A DNA stretch of 64,000 nucleotides from Flavihumibacter cheonanensis. GTDB taxonomy: Bacteria; Bacteroidota; Bacteroidia; Chitinophagales; Chitinophagaceae. Positions 53,178-61,518 of the stretch are shown piece by piece (positions within the stretch are counted from its first letter, which is position 1; the number at the start of each line of letters is the position of its first letter). The position numbers and the translations under genes are program-made. The stretch spans positions 101,854-165,853 of the forward strand of contig NZ_JAKRWF010000003.1 of the NCBI RefSeq assembly GCF_022352215.1, given 5' to 3'. The notes beneath the pieces are model-generated. The model worked only from the letters and a program-made list of their open reading frames with translations. It did not search any database and was not told where the DNA came from.

Positions 53178-54828
53178 ATTCCCGGCGGAACATATTCATA
53201 CGCAAGCCGAGACTGAATATAGTACTATTCCTTGTTAAACGGGCATCATCCGGCACATCCAGGTTCCGCAATAGCAGGCTGGCATCAATGAATAGATTTT
53301 CTTTCAGTTCATAACCTGCCCAGAGGGATGCATTTACACCACTGGAAGCCCTGCCTTCACCAATATCCCATCCATAATCAAATGGCCGGGTTGTGTACAG
53401 GCTAGCAGGCCGGTTGCCAAAATTGATACCGGCTGAATCCAGTCCCTGTTTCCAGACTATCAGCTTTCCCTGAAGCGTGAGTTTGGGATGAGGCTGGTAC
53501 CGGGCAATCCCTACCGCTTCTATGAAATTGGCACCTCGTGGATGCGCCAGCGGCTGATTGTAATGCATGTAATTCGCGACCGAATCGCGGAAACTGTAGG
53601 TGAACGGTCGAACAATGTTCAATTCTCCTTGGATATCCAGGTTCTTTATACCCGCCACATCAACATATTTTCCGCCCAGTTGCAGGCCATATTTATTTCC
53701 CCACCAGCCATTGCCTCCCCGAACTTCACTCAGCTTGAATTCATCCAACAGGAGTTGTCCGTATAACTGAACCCGTTTGGCAATATTGGCTTTGAAATCC
53801 ATCCCTACATTGGCATTATCCGGACTCCCGTTCTGCTGCTCAATGGAACGATAGAAGATGATTGGGTTGAGATAACTGAAATCATACCGGTTCGGACGTC
53901 CGAATACAACCGCTTCAAAAAATCCGATATTCAGCCAGCGGGTCGCCTGCCAGCTAAGGTGGTGCATGGTTACGTATTTTTTATCCAGCAGGTTATCGCC
54001 TCTTCGTATATGCGAGGGGTTTAGTTCCATGAAGAGGTTTTGATAATTCAGCTTCCATATCCTGGTATTGATTTTCAGGAATAGATTACTATTCCCAAAG
54101 TCGCTCAGGAACATGCTTCGGTAACCATTACCGATAAAATTCCGGTCGTATCCGAATTGGATATTGATATAATCGGTTACATTAAAAAAGATGGAACCAC
54201 GGGCATCGAAATAATCATAAGCGGTACTTTTAAAGGACTTGTAATAACCGGCTCCGGGTACTGCCCTGTTTGCTGCAACAAAATCCTTCACAAAGGAAGG
54301 TGGTCTTTCCTGGTTATCAGTCACATAAAAGTCGAATCCAATCCGGTTGGCAATCATACCTCTGCCGCGTGCTCCTTTTGTGTTCTGAAACAGTGATTCA
54401 TCATTATCAGACTCTTTCATTACCGTGAACTGTACTACCGGATTAATGCTCAGAAAAAAATCTTTTACATCCACCAACGCAAAATCAGACGGGTACTGGT
54501 AAAAACTCTTCAGTATCGGCTTTTTGCTCAGAAAGGCTGATTTGTCGCCACTCACCCACTCCAGGTTGTTCATCAGCGCACTCCTGCGGTTATGCGCATC
54601 TACCCGACTCAGTTCTTCTTCCGGAATAGTTTCCAGGAATTTTACCCAACCTTTACGATCGTAGGGTTTGATATGCTGCAGGGAGATGGCACTATCACGG
54701 TACATAATCTCCAGTCGGTCCATCAGGGGCTGGTGTTTATACCCCTGGGGTAAAAGCGTCGACTGGGAAAATCCAACAACCGGAAAACTTAAGCAGGCGG
54801 TGTAAAGCAGTCTTTTTATAACTTGCAT
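53167..54828 (-). CDS. Outer-membrane beta-barrel of the Wzi/RemB type
   Basis: 553 residues. A signal peptide (about 1-21, ending VVGFSQS) precedes a helical segment and a long barrel-like part ending in SLGLRMNMFRREYDY with aromatic residues. FGYDRNFIGNGYRSMFLSDFGN and TRIWKLNYQNLFMELNPS (quoted in parts) resemble capsule-assembly Wzi and gliding protein RemB families. It is first in the polyketide operon. A TATTTTTG -7 box stands inside the start of the divergent pyrC. An envelope role with the operon's lipid product is inference. Confidence 0.75.
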   Translation of the reverse strand: MQVIKRLLYTACLSFPVVGFSQSTLLPQGYKHQPLMDRLEIMYRDSAISLQHIKPYDRKGWVKFLETIPEEELSRVDAHNRRSALMNNLEWVSGDKSAFLSKKPILKSFYQYPSDFALVDVKDFFLSINPVVQFTVMKESDNDESLFQNTKGARGRGMIANRIGFDFYVTDNQERPPSFVKDFVAANRAVPGAGYYKSFKSTAYDYFDARGSIFFNVTDYINIQFGYDRNFIGNGYRSMFLSDFGNSNLFLKINTRIWKLNYQNLFMELNPSHIRRGDNLLDKKYVTMHHLSWQATRWLNIGFFEAVVFGRPNRYDFSYLNPIIFYRSIEQQNGSPDNANVGMDFKANIAKRVQLYGQLLLDEFKLSEVRGGNGWWGNKYGLQLGGKYVDVAGIKNLDIQGELNIVRPFTYSFRDSVANYMHYNQPLAHPRGANFIEAVGIARYQPHPKLTLQGKLIVWKQGLDSAGINFGNRPASLYTTRPFDYGWDIGEGRASSGVNASLWAGYELKENLFIDASLLLRNLDVPDDARLTRNSTIFSLGLRMNMFRREYDY

Positions 54829-54861
54829 TCAATGGTTTTTAAACAGGAATGAATAGCTAAT

Positions 54862-56202
54862 ATGCAAAAATATCTCATAAAGAACGCGCAAATTGTCAAC
54901 GAAGGAACGATTCGCACAGCGGACGTTTTGCTTTCGCGGGGACGGATTGAAAAAATCAATAGCCAAATCAGTGCCACAAATGGGGCTATCGAAATAAACG
55001 CAGAAGGAAAACATTTATTACCTGGTGTAATTGACGACCAGGTCCATTTCCGAGAACCCGGGCTTACACATAAAGCTACCATTTATACTGAATCAAAAGC
55101 TGCTGTTGCGGGTGGGGTAACCAGTTTCATGGAAATGCCCAATACCCAGCCCCCGGTTTTTACGCAGGAGTTACTGGAAGATAAATATGCAATCGGTGCT
55201 GCCAGTTCCCTGGCCAACTATTCCTTTTTCATGGGAACCTCCAATGAGAACCTGGACGAAGTGCTGCGCACCAATGAGAAAAAAGACAGGGTTTGCGGAG
55301 TGAAAATCTTCATGGGCTCTTCTACTGGTGGATTGTTGGTAGACAACCCGCTCTCACTCGAACATATATTCGAGGGTACCGAGCTTTTAATTGCCACCCA
55401 TTGCGAAGATGAACGGATCATTCGCAAAAACCTCGAAGCTGCCAAAGCCAGTGGAAGACCCCTGACTGCGGCAGACCATCCCATTATCCGGAACGAAGAA
55501 GCCTGTTTCGAATCTTCTTTTTATGCTATTCAACTGGCCAAGAAATTCAATACCCGCTTACATATTCTGCATATATCAACGGAAAAGGAACTGACACTTT
55601 TCGGCAATATGTTACCGTTAAAAGAAAAGCGCATCACCTCCGAAGTTTGTGTACATCATCTTCACTTCACCAGTGACGATTATGCGCAGCTGGGTAACCA
55701 GATCAAATGTAATCCGGCCATCAAAGCGCCAAATAACCGAACTGCCCTCTGGAAAGCCCTGCTGGACGACCGGCTGGATATTATCGCTACCGATCATGCA
55801 CCTCATACCTGGGCCGAAAAACAGGAAGATTATCTACACGCACATGCTGGTCTTCCCTTAGTTCAGCACTCCCTGCCCCTGATGTTACACTATGTTAAAG
55901 AAGGGGCAATCCGGCTGGAAAAAGTGGTTGAGAAGATGAGCCATGCACCGGCAGATTGCTTCCAGATTCGCCAGCGGGGTTATATCCGGGAAGGTTATTA
56001 TGCAGACCTGGTACTGGTAGACCTGAACAAACCGACCACAGTTTCCAAGGAGAATATCTACTACAAGTGCGGATGGAGCCCGCTGGAAGGAACAACTTTC
56101 CCATCTTCGGTTACTCACACTTTCGTGAATGGGCATCTTGTTTATGGAAAAGAGGGGTTTGATGAATCACAGAATGGTATGCGACTGGAATTTGATCGCT
56201 GA
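54862..56202 (+). CDS. pyrC: Dihydroorotase (PyrC/AllB-type amidohydrolase)
   Basis: 446 residues; closes N-carbamoyl-aspartate to dihydroorotate in pyrimidine synthesis. Metal-site motifs: Lys148 in GVKIFMGSSTGG, His180 in THCEDE, His237 in LHILHIST and Asp311 in ATDHAPH. The usual HxH of the first strand reads Gln60-Val-His62 in DDQVHFREPG, so one metal ligand is replaced. I believe this variant recurs in Bacteroidota. The ATG is 33 bases from the start of the divergent barrel gene, whose -7 box overlaps the first codons here. Confidence 0.93.
   Translation: MQKYLIKNAQIVNEGTIRTADVLLSRGRIEKINSQISATNGAIEINAEGKHLLPGVIDDQVHFREPGLTHKATIYTESKAAVAGGVTSFMEMPNTQPPVFTQELLEDKYAIGAASSLANYSFFMGTSNENLDEVLRTNEKKDRVCGVKIFMGSSTGGLLVDNPLSLEHIFEGTELLIATHCEDERIIRKNLEAAKASGRPLTAADHPIIRNEEACFESSFYAIQLAKKFNTRLHILHISTEKELTLFGNMLPLKEKRITSEVCVHHLHFTSDDYAQLGNQIKCNPAIKAPNNRTALWKALLDDRLDIIATDHAPHTWAEKQEDYLHAHAGLPLVQHSLPLMLHYVKEGAIRLEKVVEKMSHAPADCFQIRQRGYIREGYYADLVLVDLNKPTTVSKENIYYKCGWSPLEGTTFPSSVTHTFVNGHLVYGKEGFDESQNGMRLEFDR
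54865..54891 (-). promoter_or_regulatory. Promoter of the polyketide operon, inside pyrC
   Basis: The minus strand reads TATTTTTG (54865-54872), an exact -7 match, preceded 16 bases upstream by TTG (54889-54891). Spacing is one base short of the usual range. The leader would be about 30 bases. Confidence 0.5.
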
Positions 56203-56231
56203 TTGAGGCGGATTAACTAAATTAACAGCCT

Positions 56232-57575
56232 ATGGATATAGATAAAACCTCCCTGCTGGACCTGAATATATTCCACCCGGAAGAGGAATATTCTATCTTT
56301 CACCGGCTCAACTTCACCCGTACCGTAGAAGGAAAGGAATGGCTCCGCCTGCGTTTTCAGCAACCCTTTCATGATCTGAAATCAATTCTCCAAACCCAGC
56401 AAATTTTGCAGTTAATGCTGGATGAACTGGATAACTGGCCGGAGGATATCACCAACGGAACCCTTATGGTGATGGAAAAGTTTTTCGGCACCCAGCTCGA
56501 CAGCATTCCGGTAGACAATAATTGGGTGAATGCGCAGCTCTACAAATTGTTTCACGGTCCCGATTATGCGATTATCCGCTTCAGCCTGCAACATTTCGGA
56601 GATTTTGTCAGGGGGATACAAAAAATCATTCTACTCTTTGAAGGAAAAGTAGTTCCGCCCAACCTGGAGAGAATCCTGGAAAGAGCCGGAAAACTTACCA
56701 GCGATATACACCTGAAAACCCTGGCTGATAAAAAGCGGGCAGATGAATTAACACCCAAACAAATACTTTATTTTGGTCATTACATCCGCTACAAATTCAG
56801 GAACGCAACCACAGAACTAACGGAGATCTATGGCCAGCTGGATGGATGGTATGGGATGGCCGCAGCCATGCGGCATTTTAAACTGAAATTTCCTGAATTT
56901 GCAGAGTCAGAACAACCCTTTATTGAGGCGGAGGAATTATTTCATGTATTATTACCTAACCCCGTTGACTATTCCATCAACCTCGATCAACAACATAATT
57001 TCCTCTTTCTTACCGGAGCAAATATGGCTGGGAAAAGCACCTTTATCAAATCTGTAGGGGCCGCCGTTTACCTGGCCCACCTGGGTATGGGCGTACCGGC
57101 CAAACACTTACGATTGTCTTTATTCGAAGGTATTCTAAGCAATATCAACCTGACTGACAATATTGTCAAAGGCGAGAGCTATTTTTTCAATGAAGTACAA
57201 CGCATCAAAAACACGATCCTTAAGATTAATGACGGTCGCAAATGGCTGGTATTAATTGATGAATTGTTTAAAGGCACCAATGTGCAGGATGCCATGAAAT
57301 GTTCTTCCACTGTGATTGAAGGTCTAATTAAAATAAACCATTCCTTATTCATTCTCTCCACCCACCTTTATGAAATCGGAGAAGCACTCAAAGTCTTTCC
57401 GAATATCATTTTCCGCTATTTCGAAACAGAGGTAACAGAAGATCAGTTAGTATTCAGTTACCAGCTTAAGGAGGGCATCAGTAACGACCGGTTAGGTTAC
57501 CTCATCCTGAAGCGCGAAAAAGTGGTGGAATTACTGGAGCAAATCCCTGATTCAAATGGGTTAAAGAACGGTTGA
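56232..57575 (+). CDS. MutS-related ATPase without mismatch-recognition domain
   Basis: 447 residues. The MutS-type ATPase occupies the C-terminal half: Walker A GANMAGKST (262-270), signature GESYFFNEVQRIKNTI, Walker B WLVLIDELFKGTN, and the STHLYEIGEAL histidine. The N-terminal half resembles the clamp/lever helices (domain III). Mismatch-binding domain I (FxE motif) and the MutS2 Smr nuclease are both missing. Such short MutS-like proteins are frequent in Bacteroidota and of unknown function. A TAAATTAA -7-like box lies just upstream. Confidence 0.88.
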   Translation: MDIDKTSLLDLNIFHPEEEYSIFHRLNFTRTVEGKEWLRLRFQQPFHDLKSILQTQQILQLMLDELDNWPEDITNGTLMVMEKFFGTQLDSIPVDNNWVNAQLYKLFHGPDYAIIRFSLQHFGDFVRGIQKIILLFEGKVVPPNLERILERAGKLTSDIHLKTLADKKRADELTPKQILYFGHYIRYKFRNATTELTEIYGQLDGWYGMAAAMRHFKLKFPEFAESEQPFIEAEELFHVLLPNPVDYSINLDQQHNFLFLTGANMAGKSTFIKSVGAAVYLAHLGMGVPAKHLRLSLFEGILSNINLTDNIVKGESYFFNEVQRIKNTILKINDGRKWLVLIDELFKGTNVQDAMKCSSTVIEGLIKINHSLFILSTHLYEIGEALKVFPNIIFRYFETEVTEDQLVFSYQLKEGISNDRLGYLILKREKVVELLEQIPDSNGLKNG

Positions 57576-57602
57576 CCTGCCAGCTTCGCTGCTTTACCTT
57601 GG
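57572..57602 (+). promoter_or_regulatory. yifB promoter
   Basis: TTG (57572-57574), 20 bases, then TACCTTGG (57595-57602), one mismatch from TAnnTTTG, ending four bases before the ATG. Spacing is ideal. Confidence 0.5.
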
Positions 57603-57606
57603 TTCT

Positions 57607-59151
57607 ATGTTAGTGAAAACATATGGTTCAGCAGTAAACGGAGTGGAAGCTATCACCATTTCCATTGAGGTCAATGTCACCAACGGAACACAAACCTTCC
57701 TGGTAGGGTTACCAGACAATGCAGTGAAGGAAAGTATGCTGCGCGTAGAAACCGCGATTAAAGCTATTGGTTACTTCATGCCCAGAACCCGGGTAGTAAT
57801 CAATATGGCACCGGCAGATATTCGCAAAACAGGTACTGCATTTGATTTGCCCATTGCGATCGGTATACTGGCTGCTACAGAACAGCTCATTAACCTGGAA
57901 CCCCTTCAAAATTGGATATTCTGTGGGGAACTTGGCCTGGACGGCAGCCTTCAGCCGATTCGGGGAGCTCTTCCCATGGCACTAACAGCGAGAAAAGAAA
58001 AGTTTAGTGGCATTGTGGTTCCTATTCAGAATGCTGCTGAAGCTGCAGTGGTAGACAGCCTACCGGTAATGGGCATACGCTCATTAACAGAAGCCATTCA
58101 ATTAGTTGAAGATCCTCTACGAGCGAAACCACACGAATCAGGCATTGAACAATGGTTCAATGAACCACCTGGTTTAGAAACAGGAGATTTTTCGGACGTA
58201 AAGGGACAGGAAAATATCAAACGGGCTATGGAGATCGCGGCGGCAGGCGGGCATAATCTATTATTGATTGGTCCGCCTGGTGCCGGCAAAACTATGCTGG
58301 CAAGAAGATTGCCAGGTATTCTGCCCCCCCTGACACTGGACGAGGCACTGGAAACAACCCGTATTCACAGTGTAGCTGGCAAGTTGACAACCGGAACAGC
58401 ATTGGTACAACAACGACCTTTCCGGCAACCGCATCATACGACATCTCATATGGCCATGGCAGGCGGTGGCAGCAATCCTTTACCAGGAGAAATATCCCTG
58501 GCTCACAACGGCGTACTTTTCCTGGATGAATTACCTGAATTCAACCGATCTGTGCTCGAAGTGATGCGACAACCCATGGAAGAACGAAAACTCACTATCT
58601 CACGGGCACGAATAAGTGTAGAATTTCCAGCCGCCTTTATGTTGGTGGCCTCCATGAACCCCTGCCCCTGTGGCTACTACAACCATCCAGAAAAAGAATG
58701 CAGTTGTCCCCCTGGTGCCGTTCAGAAATACCTGCAGAAAATCTCAGGGCCACTGCTGGACAGGATTGATCTGCAGCTTGAAGTAACACCGGTACCGTTT
58801 CAAAACCTGAGTAGCACCTCCCGTACTGAATCCTCCCGTGAAATCCGGAAAAGAGTCATACAAGCCAGGCAAGTTCAGGCCAGGCGATATAAAGAAATCA
58901 AGGGAATCTATTGTAATGCCCAAATGAGCAGTCGGTTGCTGGAACAAACTTGTGCGCTTGGCACCTCCTCGTGCCAGTTGTTAAAAACTGCCATGGAGCG
59001 ACTCAAATTATCCGCCCGGGCCTATGACCGCATCCTCAAAATGGCCAGAACCATTGCCGACCTCTCTCAAAACGAATTGATTTTACCGGAACATATCGCT
59101 GAAGCTATCCAGTTCCGCAGCCTGGATCGGGATAATTGGGGCTGGAAGTAG
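57607..59151 (+). CDS. YifB family magnesium-chelatase-like AAA ATPase
   Basis: 514 residues. The N-terminal ChlI/Lon-like fold holds FLVGLPDNAVKESMLRVETA (in part) and NMAPADIRKTGTAFDLPIAIG. Walker A is GPPGAGKT (222-229), Walker B VLFLDELPEFNRSVLEVMRQ, and a cysteine cluster lies in NPCPCGYYNHPEKECSCPP. The C-terminal helical domain ends the protein. YifB (ComM in Haemophilus) drives branch migration during natural transformation; this role is likely but not shown here. Confidence 0.94.
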   Translation: MLVKTYGSAVNGVEAITISIEVNVTNGTQTFLVGLPDNAVKESMLRVETAIKAIGYFMPRTRVVINMAPADIRKTGTAFDLPIAIGILAATEQLINLEPLQNWIFCGELGLDGSLQPIRGALPMALTARKEKFSGIVVPIQNAAEAAVVDSLPVMGIRSLTEAIQLVEDPLRAKPHESGIEQWFNEPPGLETGDFSDVKGQENIKRAMEIAAAGGHNLLLIGPPGAGKTMLARRLPGILPPLTLDEALETTRIHSVAGKLTTGTALVQQRPFRQPHHTTSHMAMAGGGSNPLPGEISLAHNGVLFLDELPEFNRSVLEVMRQPMEERKLTISRARISVEFPAAFMLVASMNPCPCGYYNHPEKECSCPPGAVQKYLQKISGPLLDRIDLQLEVTPVPFQNLSSTSRTESSREIRKRVIQARQVQARRYKEIKGIYCNAQMSSRLLEQTCALGTSSCQLLKTAMERLKLSARAYDRILKMARTIADLSQNELILPEHIAEAIQFRSLDRDNWGWK

Positions 59152-59168
59152 GGATTGTCTTAATTTAG
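59136..59168 (+). promoter_or_regulatory. Possible promoter of the MsbA-like gene
   Basis: TTG (59136-59138), 22 bases, then TAATTTAG (59161-59168), one mismatch from consensus. It lies over the yifB stop codon and 17 bases before the ATG. Confidence 0.4.
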
Positions 59169-59185
59169 TGTTCTACCATTATTTT

Positions 59186-60964
59186 ATGCAATTACTACTT
59201 CAGTACCTCAAGCCTTATAAATGGCTGGTACTTCTCACCTTGTTATTAGCCGGTATCAACAGTGGTTTTTCCCTGTTGGACCCCATAATATTCGGAAAGA
59301 TTACAAAAGCCGCTTTTACTTATAAAAAGTATGAGAGCTGGCCCAAATTTGCACAATCCATCGGCTGGCTGTTATTGGCATCTATCAGCGTGGCCATGGT
59401 GAGCCGGATTGCCAAAGCCTTCCAGGATTATTTCTTCAACGTAATTACGCAAAAGTTTGGAGCAAAGGTTTTTACCGATGGATTACAGCATGCGATGAAG
59501 CTCCCCTACCATGAGTTTGAAGACCAGCGAAGCGGAGAAACCCTTAGCATTTTGCAGAAGGTTGAAACCGATACGGAAAAATTCATATCCAACTTCATCA
59601 ACGTATTATTTGGAGTGTTTGTAGGCATATTGTTTGTATCCATTTATGCCTTCCAGATTCACTGGTCATTACCCCTCACCTATTTTGGCGGTATCATACT
59701 GCTTACCCTGCTTACCAATGCTTTAAGTAAACGAATCAAAACCATACAGCGGAATATTGTGAGCCAAACAACTTCACTGGCGGGCAGTACCACTGAATCC
59801 CTGAGAAACATTGAGCTGATCAAAAGTTTAGGGCTCACCAACCAGGAAGTAGACCGGTTGAATAAGAATACCTACAAAATATTGGGACTTGAACTTACCA
59901 AGGTAAAGCGGATTCGCAGTCTGAGTTTTATTCAGGGAACTTTTGTGAACACGCTAAGGCAGGCAATCCTCTTTATCCTGATGTGGTTGATCTACCGGGA
60001 GCATATGGGTCCTGAGCAACTGGTAACCATGCAATTTTTTTCCTTTTTCATTTTTGGTCCCTTACAGGATATCGGGAATATCATTTTAAGTTATCGGGAA
60101 GCAGAAGCCTCCCTGAATAATTTCAAAAACCTGATGCAGAAGAAACCGGAGCCCCGACCGGAACATCCGGTAGTATTGGATGCAATAGAGCGACTCCGGT
60201 TTGATAATGTTCATTTCAAACATAAAACGGCACAGCAGCATGCATTACAAGGCATCAGTTTTGAAGTAAGTAAAGGAGAAACCATCGCGTTTGTTGGGCC
60301 ATCCGGATCCGGTAAAACAACGCTCGTGAAATTATTGGTTGGGTTATACCGGCCACAGGAAGGCAGTATATCCTACAATGAAACCAATGAAAATGAAGTA
60401 GACTATGATGAGCTTCGCAAACAGATCGGCTTTGTTACACAGGACACTCAACTGTTCGCCGGAACTATACGGGAAAATTTGCTATTCGTAAAACCGGATG
60501 GCACAGAGGAAGAATTACTCGATGCGCTTCAAAAAGCAAGCTGCCAGACCCTTTTGCAAAAAGCGGATAAAGGATTGGACACACTGATTGGTGAAAGTGG
60601 GTTAAAATTAAGTGGGGGTGAAAAACAGCGCCTCTCCATAGCCAGATCTCTATTACGCCAACCTAAATTACTGATCTTCGACGAAGCCACTTCTGCGCTG
60701 GATTCATTGACTGAAGAAGAGATTACTTCTACCATTCGGAAAATTTCCGCCTTACGCTCACAGATTACTGTACTAATTGCACACCGGTTAAGTACGATTA
60801 TGCATGCCGATAAAATATATGTGCTGGAGAAAGGAGAAATAGCAGAGACCGGTACCCATCAGCAATTACTGGAAGATAAAGGTCTCTACTATGCCATGTG
60901 GAGGCAGCAGATCGGAGAAAGAAAAGCTACTGCTTCACCCACTCTTACTGAAGCTTCGTCGTAA
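59186..60964 (+). CDS. MsbA-like ABC transporter (fused permease and ATPase)
   Basis: 592 residues, a half-transporter that dimerises. Six membrane helices (about 15-310) are followed by the nucleotide-binding domain: Walker A GPSGSGKTT, signature LSGGEKQRLSIARSLL, Walker B LLIFDEATSALDSLTEEE, and the H-loop in IAHRLSTI. The type matches lipid-A/multidrug exporters. ATG 59186 is preferred over GTG 59168. The 3' end overlaps the convergent lipoprotein gene by 20 bases. Substrate unknown. Confidence 0.93.
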   Translation: MQLLLQYLKPYKWLVLLTLLLAGINSGFSLLDPIIFGKITKAAFTYKKYESWPKFAQSIGWLLLASISVAMVSRIAKAFQDYFFNVITQKFGAKVFTDGLQHAMKLPYHEFEDQRSGETLSILQKVETDTEKFISNFINVLFGVFVGILFVSIYAFQIHWSLPLTYFGGIILLTLLTNALSKRIKTIQRNIVSQTTSLAGSTTESLRNIELIKSLGLTNQEVDRLNKNTYKILGLELTKVKRIRSLSFIQGTFVNTLRQAILFILMWLIYREHMGPEQLVTMQFFSFFIFGPLQDIGNIILSYREAEASLNNFKNLMQKKPEPRPEHPVVLDAIERLRFDNVHFKHKTAQQHALQGISFEVSKGETIAFVGPSGSGKTTLVKLLVGLYRPQEGSISYNETNENEVDYDELRKQIGFVTQDTQLFAGTIRENLLFVKPDGTEEELLDALQKASCQTLLQKADKGLDTLIGESGLKLSGGEKQRLSIARSLLRQPKLLIFDEATSALDSLTEEEITSTIRKISALRSQITVLIAHRLSTIMHADKIYVLEKGEIAETGTHQQLLEDKGLYYAMWRQQIGERKATASPTLTEASS

Positions 60965-61493
60965 AGTTCAGATCAATATCGGTTTCGCCTTTGGTAACCG
61001 GATCACCAGCTGCTTTGGTACCAGGCTTATGTTTTAAAACAACACGAACAGTTCCGGTAGAAGCGGCTCCGGTTTGCCAGGTTGAACTCAAACCAACGGG
61101 AAGACTTTTACTGTCCAGATCAACCCTATTAATAGTAATATTGGCACCAGCGGGAATGAAATATAGTTCATGATCATCTGCCTCTTCCTGCACCTCTTCC
61201 GTAATATCTTCTGCAGGGGAAACACTTTCGTTTAAGAGCTCGACAGAACAGGAATAGTTTGCATTGGGTTTCAATACAATTTCATCGATGGAAGGCGGAT
61301 TTCCTCCTTCACCATCTGTGTCGCGAAAAGTTGCAACAAAAACATTTGCTGTTCCAATTTCCTGAAACCGAAGCGATACAGTAGTTATCAACTCCTCTTC
61401 ATTACTTACTTCATCTTTGTCTTTCGAACAACCAGCCAGCGTAAGTGCAAGAAGACCAAAACCGCTTAACAATTTCACCCATTTTTGTTTCAT
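60945..61493 (-). CDS. Small acidic lipoprotein paired with a TonB-dependent receptor
   Basis: 182 residues from ATG 61493. The lipobox TLAGC (Cys at about residue 21) is followed by an acidic linker (SKDKDEVSNEEEL). The mature part is beta-rich with one very acidic loop, EDITEEVQEEADDHELYF, and ends VTKGETDIDLNFTTKL. No named family is recognised, but such lipoproteins often accompany TonB-dependent receptors in Bacteroidota. It begins 26 bases after the receptor stop. A substrate- or metal-binding surface role is inferred. Confidence 0.8.
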   Translation of the reverse strand: MKQKWVKLLSGFGLLALTLAGCSKDKDEVSNEEELITTVSLRFQEIGTANVFVATFRDTDGEGGNPPSIDEIVLKPNANYSCSVELLNESVSPAEDITEEVQEEADDHELYFIPAGANITINRVDLDSKSLPVGLSSTWQTGAASTGTVRVVLKHKPGTKAAGDPVTKGETDIDLNFTTKLQ

Positions 61494-61518
61494 AGTATCT
61501 ATTTTAAGTAGTAAAAAC

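Noticed and set aside
54829..54861. Shared bidirectional promoter confined to the 33-base pyrC/barrel gap
   Set aside because: The only convincing -7 box is inside pyrC on the minus strand; the gap itself has no plus-strand consensus.
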